From positions 1-38,281 of the forward strand of contig CADCGC010000017.1 in assembly GCA_902800905.1 (NCBI GenBank): 38,281 bases of DNA, read 5' to 3'. The notes below the pieces were generated by a model. That model had not been told where the DNA came from. It saw nothing but the letters and a program-made list of their open reading frames with translations, and did no database searches. The position numbers and the translations under genes were made by a program. Below are positions 35,462 through 38,281 of the stretch, in pieces. Every line of letters begins with the position of its first letter. Position 1 is the stretch's first letter. Source of the stretch: an uncultured Erysipelotrichaceae bacterium. GTDB lineage: Bacteria > Bacillota_I > Bacilli_A > RFN20 > CAG-826.

Positions 35462-35495
35462 TGTGGCACATTTGTGACAAACATTATGATAGTAT
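35462..35495 (+). promoter_or_regulatory. Array promoter A (direct repeats plus extended -10)
   Basis: TGTGGCA (35462) and TGTGACA (35473), 11 bp apart, then TGATAGTAT with -10 TAGTAT at 35490. No sigma-A -35. AAAGGAGA follows at 35505. Confidence 0.65.
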
Positions 35496-35522
35496 GTAGC
35501 TAACAAAGGAGATACCGTGTAT

Positions 35523-35816
35523 ATGAAAAACGAATTATTAAAAGGTTTAACTGAAGAACAAATCGCTAAAGTTAAAGGATGCAAAAATCATGAAGAACTT
35601 TTAGCCTTAGCAAAAGCCGAAGGCATTGAATTATCTGATGAACAACTTGCCGCTGTAAGTGGCGGTGGTGCTTGCTCCGTTATTTCTGATGTCGGAGATA
35701 AAATTAATCCATGGGATTGCCCAAAATGTGGTGCTAATCGCCCTGTAAAAGATGGCAAAACGTACACTTGCGAAAAGTGCGGCTATGTTTGGACTGATAA
35801 CAGTTCCCCTATTTAA
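35523..35816 (+). CDS. Nif11-like leader, zinc-ribbon core; array member A (97 aa)
   Basis: 97 residues from ATG 35523 (AAAGGAGA 10 bp upstream). Residues 1-48 look like a Nif11-type RiPP leader: MKNELLKGLTEEQIAKVKGC, helical HEELLALAKAEGIEL, ending in a double/triple glycine LAAVSGGG (47-49). Residues 50-97 are a different kind of sequence: ACSV, a linker, then CPKCG and CEKCG about 15 residues apart, a four-cysteine zinc ribbon, followed by VWTD. Known: such leaders guide modifying enzymes and C39 peptidase-transporters that cut after GG. Inferred: a secreted or modified 48-residue metal-binding peptide. It is flanked by its own promoter and terminator, and no modifying enzyme is in view. 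Confidence 0.75.
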   Translation: MKNELLKGLTEEQIAKVKGCKNHEELLALAKAEGIELSDEQLAAVSGGGACSVISDVGDKINPWDCPKCGANRPVKDGKTYTCEKCGYVWTDNSSPI

Positions 35817-35839
35817 TTTAATAGTTAATATCTTTTAAT

Positions 35840-35863
35840 GGTCACCCATTTAGGTGGCCTTTT
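35840..35863 (+). terminator. Rho-independent terminator of array member A
   Basis: GGTCACC (35840-35846) with GGTGGCC (35853-35859), then TTTTC; only 3 bp before the next direct repeat. Confidence 0.8.
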
Positions 35864-35865
35864 CT

Positions 35866-35899
35866 TGTGGCACATCTGTGACACATGATTTGTTAACAT
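35866..35899 (+). promoter_or_regulatory. Array promoter B
   Basis: TGTGGCA (35866) and TGTGACA (35877), then TGTTAACAT with -10 at 35894, the same spacings as promoter A. Confidence 0.65.
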
Positions 35900-35925
35900 T
35901 AAGGCGTTCAAGGAGAATATCGAAT

Positions 35926-36219
35926 ATGAAACAAGAATTACTTAAAGGCCTAACTGAAGAACAAATTACAAAAATAAAAGAATGTAAAAGCTTTGAAGAA
36001 ATAGTAGCAATAGCAAAACAAGAAGGAATTCAACTTACCGATGAGCAATTACAAGCTGTTAACGGTGGTGGATGTAACTCTGCAGAAAAGCCAACTCAAT
36101 GTCCAAGATGTGGTTCCACAAATATTCGTGTCGAAAGTATGAAGCACGAATTCACCTTTACCGATTATTACTATAAGTGCAAATGTAAAGATTGCAGCTA
36201 TAAGTGGGATGCTGAATAA
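35926..36219 (+). CDS. Nif11-like leader, zinc-ribbon core; array member B (97 aa)
   Basis: True start is ATG 35926 with AAGGAG 10 bp upstream; the longer frame from upstream runs through the terminator and promoter. Leader MKQELLKGLTEEQITKIKEC with EEIVAIAKQEGIQLTDEQL and NGGGC (Gly47-49). The core differs strongly from member A: CPRCGSTNIRVES, then a longer insertion with FTFTDYYYKCKCKDC before KWDAE, so cysteine spacing is wider and extra Cys/Lys pairs are present. The conserved leader with a divergent core is the pattern of RiPP precursor families. Confidence 0.72.
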   Translation: MKQELLKGLTEEQITKIKECKSFEEIVAIAKQEGIQLTDEQLQAVNGGGCNSAEKPTQCPRCGSTNIRVESMKHEFTFTDYYYKCKCKDCSYKWDAE

Positions 36220-36241
36220 TAATTGTTAAACGTATGATTAT

Positions 36242-36263
36242 AGCCGTGTAAAAGCGGCTTTTT
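36242..36263 (+). terminator. Rho-independent terminator of array member B
   Basis: AGCCG (36242-36246) with CGGCT (36255-36259), then T. Same design as the tRNA terminator at 1013. Confidence 0.8.
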
Positions 36264-36318
36264 AAATCTTTAAAAAACATCTGTTAATGATATAATTATG
36301 ATATAACGAGGTATTTTT

Positions 36319-36567
36319 ATGGCAATTATCAGACCAAGTGCGGATTTAAGAAATAGATATAAAGAAATAAGCGAACTATGTAAAACTACTGGCCAACCAG
36401 TTTATATAACGGTTAATGGTAGAGAAGATACAGCAATCATTGATTCAAATGTTTTAGATGAGCTTTATCAAACAATCAAACTCATGCAAGAAATAAACCA
36501 AGGAATTGCGGACGTTAATTCTGGAAGGGTTATGTCCTTAGAAGACGCAAAAAAGAAATTACTATGA
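36319..36567 (+). CDS. Phd/YefM-type antitoxin
   Basis: 82 residues. The N-terminal IRPSADLRNRYKEISELCKT and VYITVNGREDTAIIDSNVLDEL follow the Phd/YefM dimerisation and DNA-binding fold; the C-terminal helical tail (INQGIADVNSGRVMSLEDAKKK) would wrap the toxin. The stop overlaps the toxin start by ATGA (36564-36567). Such antitoxins repress their own promoter. Pair inserted between array members B and C. Confidence 0.85.
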   Translation: MAIIRPSADLRNRYKEISELCKTTGQPVYITVNGREDTAIIDSNVLDELYQTIKLMQEINQGIADVNSGRVMSLEDAKKKLL

Positions 36568-37400
36568 CATATAAAATCATTATCACTGATAGTGCTTTTT
36601 CTGATCTTGAAAGCATTAAACTTTTTATTGATAAAGATAATTTAGAAATCGCTAAACAACATATCCTTAAAATATTTGATAGATTCGAACAATTAGAAAC
36701 TTTCTCTTATAGCGGGCTTAAGATATCTAATTCAATTTTCGATTATGCAAAAGCGTACTATTTAATTTGTGTAAATCACGTTGCTATTTATCAAGTCAAT
36801 GAACCTACAAAATGTGTTTATATTTTAAGAGTCTTATCTCATTATCAAGATTGGAAAAATATCGTTAACAAAGATTGTCTTTGTAATAAACAAATCATTA
36901 TTGAAAACGATAGATTGCAAATTGTCAGAATGAATCAATCAATGATTTACGATGTTTATAAAAACTCGCAAGATGATAATAATCGTAAATTTGTTCCCGA
37001 TGAAGTTTTTAATTCATTAGAAGAAACTAGTGAAGTAGTTAATCAAATTATCAATAGTTACGATAATGAGGAAGGCCCATTTGTCTACGCGGTTATTAGA
37101 AAGAAAGATAATGCTAATCTAGGCTATGTTCAACTTATAAAAATAGAAGAAGGATGGGAAATCGGTTATCACATCGCTGAGATTTATACCGGTAATGGCT
37201 ACGCCACTGAAGCTGCTAATCTATTTTTGGATTACATCAAAAACAACATGAGTCTCAAACAAATAATCGGTATCGCACTAGCGGCTAATAAAGCCAGCAG
37301 AAGAGTGTTAGAGAAATGTGGATTTGAATTGATATATGAAGGCACTGGATTATATCAAGGAAGAAAAAGGAAAATCATTAAAACAATTAAACATTTATAA
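36564..37400 (+). CDS. RelE/ParE toxin fused to a GNAT acetyltransferase
   Basis: 278 residues in one open frame. Residues 1-104 are RelE/ParE-like: ITDSAFSDLESIKLFIDKDN, FDRFEQLETFSYSG, then YYLICVNHVAIYQV and YILRVLSHYQDWKNI, the normal full toxin length. Residues 112-278 are a RimJ/RimL-like GNAT domain, with GYVQLIKIEEGWEIGYHIAE, the acetyl-CoA loop YTGNGYATEAANLF, and NKASRRVLEKCGFELIYEG. Usual toxins of this family end after about 100 residues. Either a real bifunctional toxin or a fusion by loss of the toxin stop. The antitoxin partner precedes it with overlap. Confidence 0.85.
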   Translation: MTYKIIITDSAFSDLESIKLFIDKDNLEIAKQHILKIFDRFEQLETFSYSGLKISNSIFDYAKAYYLICVNHVAIYQVNEPTKCVYILRVLSHYQDWKNIVNKDCLCNKQIIIENDRLQIVRMNQSMIYDVYKNSQDDNNRKFVPDEVFNSLEETSEVVNQIINSYDNEEGPFVYAVIRKKDNANLGYVQLIKIEEGWEIGYHIAEIYTGNGYATEAANLFLDYIKNNMSLKQIIGIALAANKASRRVLEKCGFELIYEGTGLYQGRKRKIIKTIKHL

Positions 37401-37401
37401 G

Positions 37402-37424
37402 CCGAGTGAAATAACTCGGTTTTT
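37402..37424 (+). terminator. Rho-independent terminator of the toxin operon
   Basis: CCGAG (37402-37406) with CTCGG (37415-37419), then TTTTT. Twin of 8341-8366. Confidence 0.85.
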
Positions 37425-37435
37425 CTTATTAATTA

Positions 37436-37500
37436 AAAACACATAGGAAGTCATAAATTTGAGAATAATTTTCCCAAAGGGCTAAGAACCTATGTGTTTT
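37436..37500. repeat. 12-bp inverted repeat
   Basis: AAAACACATAGG (37436-37447) is the exact reverse complement of CCTATGTGTTTT (37489-37500). The right arm includes AAGGGCTAAG, reminiscent of the 35325 terminator. Possibly a long terminator or a small MITE remnant. Confidence 0.6.
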
Positions 37501-37532
37501 TATTTGCAAAGACTTATCCATCATAAATTAGG

Positions 37533-37550
37533 CCTCTTATGAGGTTTTTT
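37533..37550 (+). terminator. Short terminator before promoter C
   Basis: CCTC-TTAT-GAGG then six T. The stretch from CTTATCCA (about 37513) to here resembles 35418-35451 upstream of promoter A. Confidence 0.5.
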
Positions 37551-37583
37551 GTGGCACATTTGTGGCAGATACTGTGATAGCAT
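37550..37583 (+). promoter_or_regulatory. Array promoter C
   Basis: TGTGGCA (37550) and TGTGGCA (37561), then TGATAGCAT with -10 at 37578; spacings as in promoter A. Confidence 0.65.
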
Positions 37584-37609
37584 AAAATCAACAAAGGAGA
37601 GCTTTGAAT

Positions 37610-37903
37610 ATGAAAAAAGACTTATTAAATGGTTTAACTGAAGAACAAATCGCTAAAGTTAAAAAATGTAAAACCCAAGAAGAATTATTAAAACTCGCAA
37701 AAGATGAAGGATTAAAACTCGCAAAAGATGAAGGTGTTGAATTAACTAGTGAACAAATTGAAGCCGTCAATGGTGGTGGATGCCTCTCAAGTTTTAAATG
37801 CCCAAATTGTGATTCAAAAGACTATAGAAAATTACCAATTTACCAAGTAAGCGGATGTAGTACCTATAAATGTAATAACTGTGGTCACGAGTGGTCTCTA
37901 TAA
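37610..37903 (+). CDS. Nif11-like leader, zinc-ribbon core; array member C (97 aa)
   Basis: ATG 37610 with AAAGGAGA upstream. Leader MKKDLLNGLTEEQIAKVKKC as in the other members, but lengthened by a perfect 24-bp tandem duplication (37687-37710, 37711-37734) that repeats LKLAKDEG, so the GGG falls at residues 55-57. The core is the shortest, about 40 residues: CLSSFKCPNCDSKDY, a middle part with GCSTYKCNNCG, ending HEWSL. Two CxxC pairs again form a zinc ribbon. Equal total length with A and B is a coincidence of leader gain and core loss. Confidence 0.73.
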   Translation: MKKDLLNGLTEEQIAKVKKCKTQEELLKLAKDEGLKLAKDEGVELTSEQIEAVNGGGCLSSFKCPNCDSKDYRKLPIYQVSGCSTYKCNNCGHEWSL

Positions 37904-37927
37904 TATAATTTTTTTCTAAAATAGATC

Positions 37928-37970
37928 TACCCTATATTTATCATTAAGATATGGGGTATTTTTATTTTTT
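37928..37970 (+). terminator. Rho-independent terminator of array member C
   Basis: TACCCTATAT (37928-37937) with ATATGGGGTA (37949-37958), one G-T pair, then long T-rich tail. Confidence 0.75.
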
Positions 37971-37977
37971 AGAAGGG

Positions 37978-38011
37978 TGTGGCACTTTTGTGACAAGTAT
38001 TATGTTAGTAT
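37978..38011 (+). promoter_or_regulatory. Array promoter D
   Basis: TGTGGCA (37978) and TGTGACA (37989), then TGTTAGTAT with -10 at 38006; spacings as in promoter A. Confidence 0.65.
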
Positions 38012-38038
38012 AACGTTGTCAAAGGAGACATTGTATAT

Positions 38039-38281
38039 ATGAAAAAAGAATTATTAAAAGGTCTAAGTGAAGAACAAATCGCTAAAGTCAAAGCGTGCAA
38101 AAATCATGAAGAATTACTAGCCTTAGCAAAAGCTGAGGGAATCGAACTTACAGACGAACAACTTGCTGCTATCAGTGGTGGTGGTGCCTGTAGTGTTGTT
38201 TCAGATGTCGGAGATTTTTTAAATCCTTTTGATTGCCCTGAATGCGGAAGCAACAAAGTTGAAGCGGTAAAAGGTAAAGGC
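38039..38281 (+). CDS. Nif11-like leader, zinc-ribbon core; array member D (cut by window)
   Basis: ATG 38039 with AAAGGAGA 10 bp upstream; 81 codons to the window edge without a stop. Leader and core start are nearly the same as member A: KACKNHEELLALAKAEGIEL, LAAISGGGACSV, SDVGDFLNPFDCPECGS. After the first CxxC the sequence departs (NKVEAVKGKG). So A and D are the closest pair, a recent duplication or gene conversion around B, C and the toxin pair. Confidence 0.73.
   Translation, partial: MKKELLKGLSEEQIAKVKACKNHEELLALAKAEGIELTDEQLAAISGGGACSVVSDVGDFLNPFDCPECGSNKVEAVKGKG

Noticed and set aside
35462..38281. CRISPR array
   Set aside because: The repeats are genes and promoters several hundred bp apart, not short evenly spaced repeats with spacers; no cas genes.

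Overview
The window is low-GC, low-complexity-rich bacterial DNA with AGGAGG-type ribosome binding sites, short intergenic spaces, standard TGA stops and many poly-T hairpin terminators. Together with a type III glutamine synthetase, an MsmK-type sugar ABC ATPase and YesL/LplB-type sugar genes, this points to an uncultured host-associated Bacillota, probably one of the small-genome Bacilli lineages (RF39/RFN20/Erysipelotrichia-like). That placement is inference, not a measured match.

Layout. 1-665: a Y-family DNA polymerase running off the left edge (minus strand). 868-943: tRNA-Ala(CGC), then a hairpin repeat and terminator. 1157-7690: a nitrogen/nucleotide block with a LysR regulator, a divergent aminotransferase, pyrG, a broken guaA tail, type III glutamine synthetase and a broken purB head. 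7740-11400: a candidate structured RNA, a small hypothetical gene, a frameshifted gene fragment, a DUF4143-type ATPase, two short overlapping ORFs of unusual composition and a YwaF-type membrane protein. 11547-13231: a small membrane protein and a secreted/anchored binding-module protein.

13300-28864 is a complete fructan/sucrose-type utilisation locus: LacI-family regulator (divergent), a lipoprotein with three tandem carbohydrate-binding-like modules, an anchored lectin-like protein, two ABC permeases, the solute-binding protein, a YesL-like protein, a second binding lipoprotein, a cytoplasmic GH32 enzyme, a lipoprotein GH32-like enzyme, a PfkB fructokinase and the ABC ATPase. The genes are tightly spaced or overlapping and read as one operon. 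Palindromic LacI-type operators lie upstream of it and upstream of the 12365 gene, so these are probably one regulon: bind fructan outside, import oligosaccharides, hydrolyse to fructose, phosphorylate.

28870-38281 is an accessory region. It starts with a 291-bp element bounded by perfect 20-bp terminal inverted repeats, then has a GNAT-kinase gene broken by a 14-bp tandem duplication, a degenerate tRNA fragment, a RhuM-type protein paired with an XRE-GNAT fusion, a second copy of the gene fragment at 8371, a lipoprotein, a DUF4256 protein, an ion channel, and finally an array of four small genes with Nif11-like double-glycine leaders and zinc-ribbon C-termini. Each array gene has its own terminator-bounded promoter with an identical architecture (two TGTGRCA direct repeats 11 bp apart, then an extended -10 exactly 17 bp from the second repeat). 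A Phd-type antitoxin and a RelE-GNAT fusion toxin sit between copies two and three. This array is the most promising candidate for an undescribed system; the window cuts it off, so its partner genes are not visible.
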